Assembly: GCA_016705695.1 (NCBI GenBank)
Contig: JADJLA010000018.1
Location: 296,765-360,764 of the forward strand
Length of the DNA: 64,000 nucleotides
Source of the DNA: Sphingobacteriaceae bacterium
GTDB taxonomy: Bacteria; Bacteroidota; Bacteroidia; B-17B0; Aurantibacillaceae
Direction: 5' to 3'
The notes beneath the pieces are model-generated. The model was given only the letters and a program-made list of their open reading frames with translations. It ran no database searches and was not told the DNA's origin. Position 1 is the stretch's first letter; each line of letters starts with the position of its first letter. Shown piece after piece: positions 1 to 7,692 of this stretch. The position numbers and the translations under genes were made by a program.

Positions 1-168
1 AAATTTGTAGACAAGCAAATTATTGATGGTATAGTTGAAGGAGTAGGAAGTTCAGTAAAAGGAATTGGCAGCGTTGTAAGATTAGCGCAACAAGGTGATA
101 TTAGTTTTTACATCATCACCATGATGCTTGGGGTGATTGGTATTTTGTTATTTACATTTTTATTATAA
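1..168 (+). CDS. nuoL: NADH-quinone oxidoreductase subunit L, C-terminal end (partial)
   Basis: The reading frame is open from the first base and stops at 166-168, leaving the last 55 residues of a protein. What is visible is a short amphipathic stretch followed by a final hydrophobic segment (SFYIITMMLGVIGILLFTFLL), as expected for the last transmembrane helix of the NuoL antiporter-like subunit of complex I. The assignment rests mainly on position: nuoM follows after 17 bases and nuoN comes next, the standard nuoL-M-N order. The fragment itself is too short for independent identification. Confidence 0.75.
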   Translation, partial: KFVDKQIIDGIVEGVGSSVKGIGSVVRLAQQGDISFYIITMMLGVIGILLFTFLL

Positions 169-185
169 TTAATTAGAGAGATCGT

Positions 186-1651
186 ATGTTAGCAGGTTCA
201 TTAATAATATTTCCTTTAATCGCTGCCTTATTGGTATTTATGGCAAAGGGCAAAGGAGCCCGAAACCTGGCCTTAGGCTTTTCGATATTGCAATTTGCAT
301 TATCGCTAGTGGCTTTGTTCCAGTTTAAACACAATCCGGCATCTCAGCATTTACTTTTGAATTGCACTTGGGTAAAATCGCTTGGAATTAATTTTGCTGT
401 TGGCTTAGATGGTTTTGCGATATTGCTTGTGCTGCTCACAACATTTTTAGTTCCGCTTATCATTGTTACTTCTTTTAAAAACACATACGAGCGCGAAAAT
501 ATATTTTACGGACTCATTTTATTAATGCAAATGGCATTAGTTGGCGTGTTTATGGCCAATGATGGATTTTTATTTTACGTGTTTTGGGAATTAGCACTCA
601 TCCCAATTTATTTTATTTGTTTAATGTGGGGTGGAGAGAATAGAGGAAAGATCACTTTTAAATTTTTTCGTGTACACCGTTACTTGGGTCATTATTTATG
701 TTGGTTGGCCTAGTGTATTTGTACAATCATTCGACATCTTTAGCGGGAACAAAATCATGGGCCATCCAAGATCTTATTAACTCAGGAAGAAGTTTAGCTG
801 AAGGACAGCAAAGCATTATTTTCTGGCTCATCTTTATTGCCTTTGCTATTAAAATGCCAATTTTCCCTTTTCATACATGGCAACCCGATACTTACGTAAC
901 AGCACCAACACAAGGAACAATGTTGCTGTCGGGTATCATGGCAAAAATGGGAACGTTTGGGGTAATGAAATGGTTATTGCCAATTGTGCCGTTAGGAATT
1001 GAAAAATGGGGAGGGGTTGCTATTGGGCTTTCTATCGCGGGAGTTATTTACGGTTCTTGTATAGCCATTGTACAAAAAGATTATAAACGTTTAATTGCCT
1101 ATTCATCTTTTGCACACGTTGGATTAATTGGTGCCGGAATTTTAACGGCAACTGCACAAGGTTTACAAGGAGCAATGTTGCAAATGGTTGCGCACGGTAT
1201 AAACGCGGTTGGATTATTTTTGATCGCCGATATTTTATTGCGTCATACAGGCACACGCGATATGGATAAACTAGGAGGCATTAGAAGCATGAACGGAAAT
1301 TTTGCTGTACTCTTTTTAATTGTGATGTTGGGCGCTGTTGCACTACCATTAACGAGCGGCTTTCCGGGAGAATTTTTATTGATCAATGGTGTTTTCCAAT
1401 TTAGCGCAACTGCCGCAGCATTTGCAGGCTTATCGGTAATATTAGGCGCAGTATACATGTTGCGAAGTTATCAAGCAATTATGTTGGGCGAGAGAAAAGA
1501 CAGTCATAATGCGTTTGGACCGTTAGACGGAAGCGATAAAGCAGTTTTAATTATTATTTGCGCGGCTATTATTGGCTTTGGTATTTATCCAAAAGCGATA
1601 ACCGACATTGCAGAACCTGCAGTAAAAGCGTTAATGCAGAACTTAAAGTAA
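186..1651 (+). CDS. nuoM: NADH-quinone oxidoreductase subunit M, interrupted by two one-base insertions
   Basis: This is the NuoM proton-pumping membrane subunit of respiratory complex I. The N-terminal part (186 to about 668) carries the conserved stretch with WELALIPIYFICLMWGG. The C-terminal part (from about 680) carries the antiporter-family segments FPFHTWQPDTYVTAPT and AYSSFAHVGLIGAGI. The two halves are in different frames. Removing one T from the T6 run at 663-668 and the G at 679 restores KFFVYTLLGSLFMLVGLVYL, which is what the family has here; without this the first frame stops at 713. Total length of about 488 residues is normal. It lies between nuoL and nuoN in the same operon. 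NuoM is needed for complex I, so sequencing error is more likely than true decay, but real inactivation cannot be excluded. Confidence 0.9.
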
Positions 1652-1663
1652 GATTATAAAGAC

Positions 1664-3055
1664 ATGAAAGGATTTTTAGTAATAAGTGCACTGGGAGTTA
1701 TAGCCATGTTGGCTGAGGTATTTAAATTCAAAAAAATACTTTTACCCATAGTTGTACTTGGAATTTTAGCAGCGTATGCTTTAAACTTTATGGAGTGGGA
1801 ACATTCCTACAGTATTTCGTATTTCCAGAACATGATAGCTTTTGATAAAGTTGCGCTTGCGTTTTCGGGTGTAATTTTAATTACCGCTTTCTTCTGGTTC
1901 ATTTTAGCAAATAGCGATTACGAAAACCAGCCACACATGGTAGATCACTATGCTTTGGTATTATTTGCAATTACCGGCGCATTGATGATGACCGCCTTTA
2001 CAAACATGACCACCTTATTTATGGGCATCGAGATCATGAGCATTCCACTTTACGTTTTAGCAGCCAGTAAAAAGAATAAAATAAATAGTAACGAAGCAGG
2101 TTTTAAATACCTTATCATGGGATCTTTTGCAAGTGCGTTCTTATTATTTGGTATCGCGTTGATTTATGGAGCTACCGGAACATTTGACCTCAATGAGATC
2201 CGCGCATACATCGCCTCTAACCCAGGCAACATGCCTTCGTTCTTTTACGCTGGTGTAATAATGATGTTGATCGCTATGTGCTTTAAAGTATCTGCAGCAC
2301 CTTTTCATTTTTGGGCTCCGGATGTGTATCATGGTTCGCCAACAATTATTACAGCACTCATGAGCACGGTAGTAAAAACTGCTGCGTTCGCTGCCTTCAT
2401 GCGTTTATTTATGATAGGCTTTAACGGCGTAAATGAAACATGGACAGGAATTCTAGTTGTAGTGATCGCACTTTCGTTAGTTGTTTCAAATATTACAGCA
2501 GCTGTTCAAACCAATGTAAAACGCGTGTTAGCTTACTCAAGTATTAGTCATGCTGCATTTATGTTGATGGTAATTTTAGCTAACGTAAGAACAAACCTTT
2601 CAGTAAATGCAATTTTGTATTATTCTTTGGCCTACTCTATCGGAAGCATTACCGCTTTTGGAGTTTTAAATGCCGTAACAAAATATGGCAACGAAAATTT
2701 CGAAGAATTTAACGGCCTCGGAAAACGTAGTCCTTTATTAGCATTATGCATGACCATTGCTATGCTTTCTCTTGCAGGAATTCCTATCACCGCCGGTTTT
2801 TTCGCAAAGTATTTTGTGTTCACTGCTATGATGACAACAACCTACAAATGGTTATTGATCTTAGCTGTATTAACTTCTGCAGTTGGTGTGTATTATTATT
2901 TCAAAGTGATCATCGCCATGTACTTTAAACCTGCAGCAAACGAAGAGCCTGTCCATATTGACATGGGAAGCAAAATGGTTGTTGTTTTAACAGCGCTTAT
3001 CACCATTATAATTGGAGTAGTTCCTAGCCTGATTGCCGAAATGTTTACCGTTTAA
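1664..3055 (+). CDS. nuoN: NADH-quinone oxidoreductase subunit N
   Basis: 463-residue multi-pass membrane protein, the third antiporter-like subunit of complex I, which couples NADH:quinone electron transfer to proton pumping in the inner membrane. Recognisable family segments are MGIEIMSIPLYVLAAS, the lysine-containing KVSAAPFHFWAPDVYHGSPT and RVLAYSSISHAAFMLM. There are about 14 hydrophobic helices and the length fits NuoN of Bacteroidota. It begins 12 bases after the nuoM stop and is the last nuo gene, since the next gene 6 bases on is unrelated. Confidence 0.95.
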   Translation: MKGFLVISALGVIAMLAEVFKFKKILLPIVVLGILAAYALNFMEWEHSYSISYFQNMIAFDKVALAFSGVILITAFFWFILANSDYENQPHMVDHYALVLFAITGALMMTAFTNMTTLFMGIEIMSIPLYVLAASKKNKINSNEAGFKYLIMGSFASAFLLFGIALIYGATGTFDLNEIRAYIASNPGNMPSFFYAGVIMMLIAMCFKVSAAPFHFWAPDVYHGSPTIITALMSTVVKTAAFAAFMRLFMIGFNGVNETWTGILVVVIALSLVVSNITAAVQTNVKRVLAYSSISHAAFMLMVILANVRTNLSVNAILYYSLAYSIGSITAFGVLNAVTKYGNENFEEFNGLGKRSPLLALCMTIAMLSLAGIPITAGFFAKYFVFTAMMTTTYKWLLILAVLTSAVGVYYYFKVIIAMYFKPAANEEPVHIDMGSKMVVVLTALITIIIGVVPSLIAEMFTV

Positions 3056-3061
3056 AGCTAA

Positions 3062-3706
3062 ATGAAAGCGCTTGTAATTGGCTCTACAGGATTGGTTGGC
3101 GAGCATTTGTTGCAATTGCTTGAACTTGACAATCGCTTTACCTCTGTTACAGCATTGGTTCGTAAACCCGGAGCAATTAGATCAACAAAAATCAATTACG
3201 AATTTTTTGATTTTGACAACATGAACGGCGCTTTACTGACTGGAGATGTGCTTTTTTGTGCTTTAGGAACCACACGAAAAAAGGCCGGAAGTAAAGAGGC
3301 GCAATATAAAATAGACCTCACATACAATTATGAAGCTGCGAAACTCGCAAAGCAAAATGGCGTTACTGTTTTAGCACACGTTTCGTCGCTCGGCGCCAAC
3401 TCAAGCAGTTCAAATTTTTATTTGCAAGTAAAAGGAAAACTGGAAGACAACTTGAAGGCTATAGGTTTTGATAGAACTATAATTGTTCGACCTTCATTTA
3501 TTTTAGGAGATAGAAAAGAGTTTAGATTGGGCGAAAAGATAGGTATAGTTATAATGAAAGCATTAGCCTTTTTAATGCAAGGCCCTCTTAAAAAATACCG
3601 AGGCGTACAGGCAGCAAAAATTGCGAAATGTATGATAGAAGAAAGCTGTAACGCGTCAAATAAGGGCTTTGTTATACTAGAAAGCGATAAAATACAAGTT
3701 TATTAA
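3062..3706 (+). CDS. NAD(P)-binding Rossmann protein (atypical SDR, TIP30/HTATIP2-like)
   Basis: 214 residues. The N-terminus has the nucleotide-binding glycine motif GSTGLVGEHLLQLL at residues 7-20. A central VSSLGANSSSSNFYLQVKGKLE stretch supplies the Ser and the Tyr-x3-Lys (YLQVK) of short-chain dehydrogenases, and IIVRPSFILG is the typical late strand of the fold. The protein is therefore an intact NAD(P)-binding member of the extended/atypical SDR group. The substrate is unknown. It starts 6 bases after nuoN and its stop overlaps the start of the globin gene (TAATG), so it is probably cotranscribed with both. Nothing visible ties it to complex I chemistry. Confidence 0.8.
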   Translation: MKALVIGSTGLVGEHLLQLLELDNRFTSVTALVRKPGAIRSTKINYEFFDFDNMNGALLTGDVLFCALGTTRKKAGSKEAQYKIDLTYNYEAAKLAKQNGVTVLAHVSSLGANSSSSNFYLQVKGKLEDNLKAIGFDRTIIVRPSFILGDRKEFRLGEKIGIVIMKALAFLMQGPLKKYRGVQAAKIAKCMIEESCNASNKGFVILESDKIQVY

Positions 3707-4077
3707 TGAAAGCACTTCCGGATATTGATACTAAAGAACGCATTGAGCAAATGATGCGCTCGTTTTATGCCTCTCTTCTAACTAATGAAGATATAAAACC
3801 TGTATTTGCCAATACCGATTTTGAAAAACACATGCCACAAATGACCGCGTTTTGGAGTTTTATATTATTAGATGAAGAGGGTTACAAAAGCAATGTGTTT
3901 GATAAACATGCGGACCTTCCAATCAAAAAAGAACACTTTGCTATTTGGTTAAAACACTTCGAAGACAATATAAAAAACCAATTTTCCGGTCCCAAGGCAG
4001 ATCTTGCATTGCAAAGAGCCCAATTAATAGCCTATACTTTTGAGAGTAAGTTAAAAGCTATGGGTAAAATATACTGA
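3706..4077 (+). CDS. Truncated hemoglobin, group III (bacterial globin)
   Basis: 123 residues, the size of a 2/2 truncated hemoglobin. The order of landmarks fits group III: an N-terminal helix IEQMMRSFYASLLTNEDIKPVF, then MPQMTAFWSFILL, then HADLPIKKEHFAIWLKHFE. The His of KKEHFAIWL sits where the heme-ligating proximal histidine is expected, and the Trp six residues before the FILL segment is also typical. These proteins bind O2 or NO; the role in this organism is unknown. Its ATG overlaps the stop of the SDR-like gene by one base. A hairpin covers its stop codon. Confidence 0.85.
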   Translation: MKALPDIDTKERIEQMMRSFYASLLTNEDIKPVFANTDFEKHMPQMTAFWSFILLDEEGYKSNVFDKHADLPIKKEHFAIWLKHFEDNIKNQFSGPKADLALQRAQLIAYTFESKLKAMGKIY

Positions 4078-4172
4078 AACTCATCAGGTTTACGAATGTA
4101 AACGTGCCTAGTTTCAGTTATACCGGACAACTCAAAATAAATATTTCCGAAAACCTGAGTTGCTTCGGTATA
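4072..4172 (+). other. Two consecutive stem-loops after the globin gene
   Basis: The first hairpin pairs TACTGAAAC (4072-4080) with GTTTCAGTT (4111-4119) and has an inner stem GTTTAC/GTAAAC (4088-4093, 4098-4103) around GAAT. The second pairs TATACCG (4119-4125) with CGGTATA (4166-4172) and CAACTC (4128-4133) with GAGTTG (4157-4162). The first overlaps the globin stop codon. Neither ends in a U-run, so they do not look like plain terminators. The rest of 4173-4245 holds only a promoter-like element. Confidence 0.5.
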
Positions 4173-4234
4173 GATTAAAAACCCTTTGTTAATAATAGGT
4201 AGTCCTTTAACACATCTTGTTTTTGGGTTTTAAA

Positions 4235-4242
4235 TACATTTG
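4235..4242 (+). promoter_or_regulatory. -7 promoter element TACATTTG before the OmpA lipoprotein
   Basis: TACATTTG matches the Bacteroidota -7 consensus TAnnTTTG. It lies only 3 bases before the ATG at 4246, so a transcript from it would have almost no leader. No well-spaced -33 TTG is evident, which lowers confidence. Confidence 0.35.
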
Positions 4243-4245
4243 GGC

Positions 4246-5253
4246 ATGAAAATATTTAAGACAGGAATAGCAGTTTTATCAGTGTATCTAGTTTTACAAG
4301 GTTGTGTTGCGCATCGCATACATGATGAGGTAAAAGCCAATTTAGAAAGCTGCAAAACAGAATTAGCAGAAAACAAGAAGGCCAAAATAGATGCCGAAAC
4401 CAAACTCAACGAGTTAAGAGAGCAATACACAAAGGATCAAAAAGCTCTTGATGGTTTGAAAAGAGACACCTCCATTATTGGAAGTAATTACCGAAATCTT
4501 ACCCAAAAATATGATAAGCTGGATGTGTTAAATAATCAGTTAATGGATCGCTTAAATAAGCTTTTGGTGATGGGCGAAAAAGACAATGCTAAGCTTAGCG
4601 GCGACCTCCAAATGACCCAAGAGCAATTGTTAAAAAAGCAAGATGAGCTAAAATTATTGGAGGCAAAACTCATCATTCAGAAGAAGGAATTGGATGAATT
4701 GGCAGCTCAATTAAAGGCAAGAGAAGCTCGCGTAAATGAACTCGAAAGCATATTAAAACAAAAAGATGCAGCAGCAGCCGACCTTAAAAAGAAGCTTCAA
4801 GATGCGCTTTTGGGCTTTGAAGGAAAGGGACTAACCATTACCCAAAAGAACGGTAAGATCTATGTAAGTATGGATGAAAGTTTACTTTTTGCCAGTGGTA
4901 AAACCAATGTGCAGCCAAAGGGGGTTGAGGCTTTAAAGCATGTGGCTAAAGTACTGGAACAAAATCCGGATATTAATGTGTTGGTTGAAGGGCATACCGA
5001 TGATGTACCAATGGCAGGCGCAGGTGAAATAAAGGACAATTGGGACCTTAGTGTTATGCGCGCAACATCGGTAACCAAGATCATGTTGACCAGTTCTAAA
5101 ATAGATTCGAAACGAATTACTGCTGCAGGGCGCGGGGAGTTCTTCCCTTTGGATCCTGCCAAAACGCCGGAGGCACGCAAGAAGAATAGAAGAACAGAGA
5201 TCATTTTAACTCCTAAGCTAGATGAGCTTTTAAAAGTATTAGGCGATAATTAA
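4246..5253 (+). CDS. OmpA-family lipoprotein with coiled-coil stem
   Basis: 335 residues from the ATG at 4246; an in-frame TTG two codons upstream is less likely because the signal peptide fits the ATG. The N-terminus is a lipoprotein signal ending in the lipobox LVLQGC (Cys20). Residues of about 25-190 are lysine/glutamate-rich heptad sequence, a long coiled coil. The C-terminal third is an OmpA/MotB domain with GHTDDVPMAG, NWDLSVMRATSV and KNRRTEIILTP, the surfaces that bind the diaminopimelate peptide of peptidoglycan. It should therefore anchor a membrane to the cell wall. mscL follows after 11 bases, so the two may be expressed together. Confidence 0.85.
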   Translation: MKIFKTGIAVLSVYLVLQGCVAHRIHDEVKANLESCKTELAENKKAKIDAETKLNELREQYTKDQKALDGLKRDTSIIGSNYRNLTQKYDKLDVLNNQLMDRLNKLLVMGEKDNAKLSGDLQMTQEQLLKKQDELKLLEAKLIIQKKELDELAAQLKAREARVNELESILKQKDAAAADLKKKLQDALLGFEGKGLTITQKNGKIYVSMDESLLFASGKTNVQPKGVEALKHVAKVLEQNPDINVLVEGHTDDVPMAGAGEIKDNWDLSVMRATSVTKIMLTSSKIDSKRITAAGRGEFFPLDPAKTPEARKKNRRTEIILTPKLDELLKVLGDN

Positions 5254-5264
5254 AAATAGGTTTT

Positions 5265-5651
5265 ATGGGAATGATGAAAGAATTTAAATCCTTTGCCATG
5301 CGTGGCAATGTTGTGGATCTTGCCATAGGTGTTGTAATAGGCGGCGCCTTTGGAAAGATCGTTGGGTCGTTAGTCGACGATATTATAACACCCGCAGTGC
5401 TTACTCCTGCGCTAAAAGCAGCCCATCTTACAAATCTTTCAGATCTTGTTATTCCGGGTACTGCAATTAAATACGGAAATTTCATATCCACGCTACTTTC
5501 CTTTACTATCGTGGCTTTTGCGCTTTTTCTTATGGTAAAAGCCATCAACGCTGCAAAAAAGAAAGAGGAAGCCGCGCCGGTAGCGGCTCCCGAGCCATCT
5601 GCGCAAGAGAAACTACTTATGGAGATCAGAGACGCCTTGGTAAAAAAGTGA
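5265..5651 (+). CDS. mscL: Large-conductance mechanosensitive channel
   Basis: 128 residues. The N-terminal helix and first membrane span FKSFAMRGNVVDLAIGVVIG with GGAFGKIVGSLVDDIITP are diagnostic of MscL, the homopentameric channel that opens under membrane tension to release solutes during osmotic downshock. The second span is FISTLLSFTIVAFALFLMV. The C-terminus has an Ala/Pro-rich linker and the helical bundle EKLLMEIRDALVKK. It follows the OmpA lipoprotein gene closely. A 7-bp hairpin (GATTTTG/CAAAATC, 5650-5668) overlaps the stop codon. Confidence 0.96.
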   Translation: MGMMKEFKSFAMRGNVVDLAIGVVIGGAFGKIVGSLVDDIITPAVLTPALKAAHLTNLSDLVIPGTAIKYGNFISTLLSFTIVAFALFLMVKAINAAKKKEEAAPVAAPEPSAQEKLLMEIRDALVKK

Positions 5652-5887
5652 TTTTGTAAAGCAAAATCAAATTTACCCAATAGAAACAGAAAATATTGCC
5701 CCGTAAGCCTTGTGTATAAAGGCTTACAGCCAATTTACCCAATATAGAGCGTGTTTTTTTGCAAAAAACGCAATTCCTCAGTCGTGTACACGTTTCCATA
5801 ATCTTAAATTTACCTTGAAGCTTACTGACCAATCGCTCAAAATTCACAATTTTAAATTAATTATTTAATTATCAATTATTTAACCTA

Positions 5888-6020
5888 GTTAAACAAGAGT
5901 TAAACAACACTTAAACATCAGTAAATGAATGTTTAAATGAATGAAACTTAAGGGTTAAACAAATGCCATTTTTATTAATTTTCGGTTAAACGCAACCTTC
6001 TTTAAGTAATTTGAGTTAAA
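5888..6020 (+). repeat. Phased GTTAAAC repeat array
   Basis: GTTAAAC or one-mismatch copies occur at 5888-5894, 5899-5905, 5910-5916 (CTTAAAC), 5954-5960, 5985-5991 and 6014-6020 (GTTAAAG), plus GTTTAAA at 5931-5937. The first three start exactly 11 bp apart, one helical turn, as binding sites on one DNA face would. They lie just upstream of the promoter of the gene at 6086, so an operator array is the simplest reading. Confidence 0.5.
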
Positions 6021-6023
6021 GAG

Positions 6024-6053
6024 TTGTAATCCAACATAATTTTCATAATTTTA
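6024..6053 (+). promoter_or_regulatory. Predicted promoter of the 6086 gene
   Basis: TTG (6024-6026), a 19-bp spacer, then TAATTTTA (6046-6053), close to the Bacteroidota -33 TTG / -7 TAnnTTTG arrangement. The start codon is 32 bases downstream of the -7 element. Confidence 0.5.
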
Positions 6054-6085
6054 CCAAACTTATCAACAACTAATTAACTTTTTGT

Positions 6086-6622
6086 ATGAAAAAACTAAGC
6101 GCAGAGGAATTTTCTCAGCTTTCTGTTAAGGGAAAGGGCCGTAGTTCAGCCGTATTTAATTCATTGATCAATTTGCAAGAGGGGGAGGGTTTATTAATAG
6201 AACAAAAGGATTGGACGCGTAAAGCTGCGCCTAGTTCGCTTGTGAGATACATTGAAAAAAAATACCAAATGAAATTTTCATTTGGTGCCCTTGAAAATGG
6301 CTCCGGCTGGGCAGTTCAGCGCCTTAATGAAGTAAAGAAGGAAATTAAGAAGGCAGAAAAGGCACAAGTGGAGCAGCCTAAAATGAATACTGAGCGCTTG
6401 GAAATGAAGTCTGAATTAACCTTGTTCTATCTTGGCAGAATTTCAATGAATAAAATAGAGCGTGTTGAGGATACGATAAAGGCAGCAATGATACATTTCT
6501 GGAAGTCGGACAAGAAAATGCTTCAGGAGCTCTTTTATGAGATAATAGAGGGGCTTTCGCAGCAAGGACATATTATCATCGAGGGTGATAAGACGTATTT
6601 GCCACTCAAAAAGACCTTATAG
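6086..6622 (+). CDS. Conserved protein of unknown function
   Basis: 178 residues, no signal peptide or membrane span. I do not recognise the family. Residues 1-75 (KGKGRSSAVFNSLINLQEGEGLLIEQKDW ... SSLVRYIEKKYQMKFSFGALENGSGWAVQRL) look like a compact alpha/beta domain. A lysine/glutamate-rich linker follows (residues 80-105), then a mainly helical C-terminal domain. The basic N-terminus and two-domain layout would suit a nucleic-acid-binding protein, but that is only inference. It stands alone between the repeat array and a strong terminator, so it is a single-gene transcription unit. The GTTAAAC sites upstream suggest it is specifically regulated, possibly by itself. Confidence 0.75.
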   Translation: MKKLSAEEFSQLSVKGKGRSSAVFNSLINLQEGEGLLIEQKDWTRKAAPSSLVRYIEKKYQMKFSFGALENGSGWAVQRLNEVKKEIKKAEKAQVEQPKMNTERLEMKSELTLFYLGRISMNKIERVEDTIKAAMIHFWKSDKKMLQELFYEIIEGLSQQGHIIIEGDKTYLPLKKTL

Positions 6623-6635
6623 AAATTTAAACCAT

Positions 6636-6669
6636 AAAAAGACCCTGACATTTATCGTCAGGGTTTTTT
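6636..6669 (+). terminator. Intrinsic terminator of the 6086 gene
   Basis: The stem CCCTGAC/GTCAGGG (6643-6649 and 6657-6663) with loop ATTTATC is followed by six T. The 21-bp hairpin recurs as an exact reverse complement at 6866-6886. Confidence 0.85.
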
Positions 6670-6706
6670 GTTTTAGAACATTTGCATGTGAAAGAACCGA
6701 TATGTC

Positions 6707-6790
6707 GCCCCTACGGGGCTTTTGTTTTTCCTCTTAATTTTTTCCTACCAATATGCCGCTCCTACGGAGCTTTTTTAGTCCTGTAGGGAC
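6707..6790. repeat. REP-like palindromic units, cluster 1
   Basis: Three short palindromes of one family: GCCCCTACGGGGC (6707-6719), GCTCCTACGGAGC (6758-6770) and GTCCTGTAGGGAC (6778-6790). The second is preceded by CTACCAATATGCC. The third is followed by GGAATGTTGGTAG, the same tag inverted, so units two and three form an inverted pair. The same family recurs at 33907-34106. Confidence 0.7.
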
Positions 6791-6860
6791 GGAATGTTGG
6801 TAGAAAATAAAATAAGGATTGGTTTAAAGCTACCTTAGTGGCGAAACATTATTGCATAAA

Positions 6861-6893
6861 AAAAGCCCTGACGATAAATGTCAGGGCTTTTTG
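6861..6893 (-). terminator. Intrinsic terminator of the response-regulator gene
   Basis: GCCCTGAC/GTCAGGGC (stem within 6865-6887), flanked by A-runs on the left that give a U-run in the minus-strand transcript. It starts just beyond the stop of the response regulator and is the exact reverse complement, over 21 bp, of the terminator at 6643-6663 of the convergent gene. Confidence 0.8.
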
Positions 6894-6895
6894 CT

Positions 6896-7597
6896 TTAGT
6901 TATTTACAAGGAGTTTAAATCCTTTTCCGTGAATGTTGATGATCTCCACTTTGCTATCATCTCTTAGGTATTTTCGCAATTTTGCTATGTACACATCCAT
7001 ACTTCTTCCATTAAAATAATTATCATCTTGCCAAATAGATTTTAGAGCAAAACTACGGTCAAGAACATCATTCTTGTGCACGCAAAGCAAGCGTAATAAT
7101 TGACTTTCTTTTGTAGTTAACTTTTGCTCGTTAACCCCTATTTGTAAAAGCTGTTTTTCGGAATTGAAGTTATAATTACCCACTTTAAAATTCACCTCAT
7201 CACTGTCGGTTGAACGCGATTTACTGCTTCTTCTTAAAACAGCGTTCACACGTGCCAATAATTCTTCCATGCTAAAGGGCTTTGTGATATAGTCATCAGC
7301 CCCGGCATTAAAACCATCAATGGTATCTTCTTTCATGCTTTTAGCTGTTAAAAAGATAATTGGGGTATGCTTATCGCTTAAGCGAATATCCTTCGCTAAA
7401 CTTAATCCATCTTTAATTGGCATCATCACGTCAAGTAACAAAAGGTCATATGTTCCTTTGAAAAAGAACTCCGAACCCTTCTGACCATCTTCCGCAAGTT
7501 TTGTTTCAAAACCTTTGGCATCCAAATATTCTTGCAATAAGGGGCCTAAACTTGGGTCGTCCTCTACAAGCAATATTTTAGTTTTAACATTTTCCAT
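6896..7597 (-). CDS. Response regulator, OmpR/PhoB family
   Basis: 233 residues. The receiver domain (about 1-120) has the acidic pair ED at 12-13, the phosphoacceptor Asp56 in LLLLDVMMP, a conserved Thr in IIFLTAKS and Lys in DYITKPFS. The C-terminal half is a winged-helix DNA-binding domain (LTTKESQLLRLLCVHKNDVLDR ... SMDVYIAKLRKYL). It is a transcription factor activated by phosphorylation. The histidine kinase gene lies 95 bases upstream in the same direction and is the obvious partner. The signal and target genes are not evident from the sequence. Confidence 0.93.
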   Translation of the reverse strand: MENVKTKILLVEDDPSLGPLLQEYLDAKGFETKLAEDGQKGSEFFFKGTYDLLLLDVMMPIKDGLSLAKDIRLSDKHTPIIFLTAKSMKEDTIDGFNAGADDYITKPFSMEELLARVNAVLRRSSKSRSTDSDEVNFKVGNYNFNSEKQLLQIGVNEQKLTTKESQLLRLLCVHKNDVLDRSFALKSIWQDDNYFNGRSMDVYIAKLRKYLRDDSKVEIINIHGKGFKLLVNN

Positions 7598-7692
7598 TTT
7601 TCCTGTTTGTTAAATATTAATTAAAGGTATGCAGAAAATGTGCCAAATTTTAACATTTAACAAATATTTTCAAATGACTTATTGGGGAGTGC

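Larger units (their letters stand above)
5652..6085. other. 434-bp noncoding region with hairpins and GTTAAAC repeats
   Basis: No convincing gene is seen. The left half has a 13-bp direct repeat AATTTACCCAATA (5670-5682 and 5732-5744) flanking a 9-bp stem GTAAGCCTT/AAGGCTTAC (5703-5727), and a further imperfect hairpin at about 5749-5771. The right half is AT-rich and holds the GTTAAAC array and a promoter, listed separately. A single DnaA-box-like TTATCAACA is at 6060-6068. Confidence 0.6.

Noticed and set aside
5626..5847. 73-codon frame downstream of mscL
   Set aside because: It overlaps mscL, spans two hairpins and a direct repeat and shows no protein features.
5880..6085. Replication origin
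   Set aside because: The region is AT-rich with repeats and one DnaA-like box, but there is no box cluster and no dnaA or other origin-linked gene nearby.
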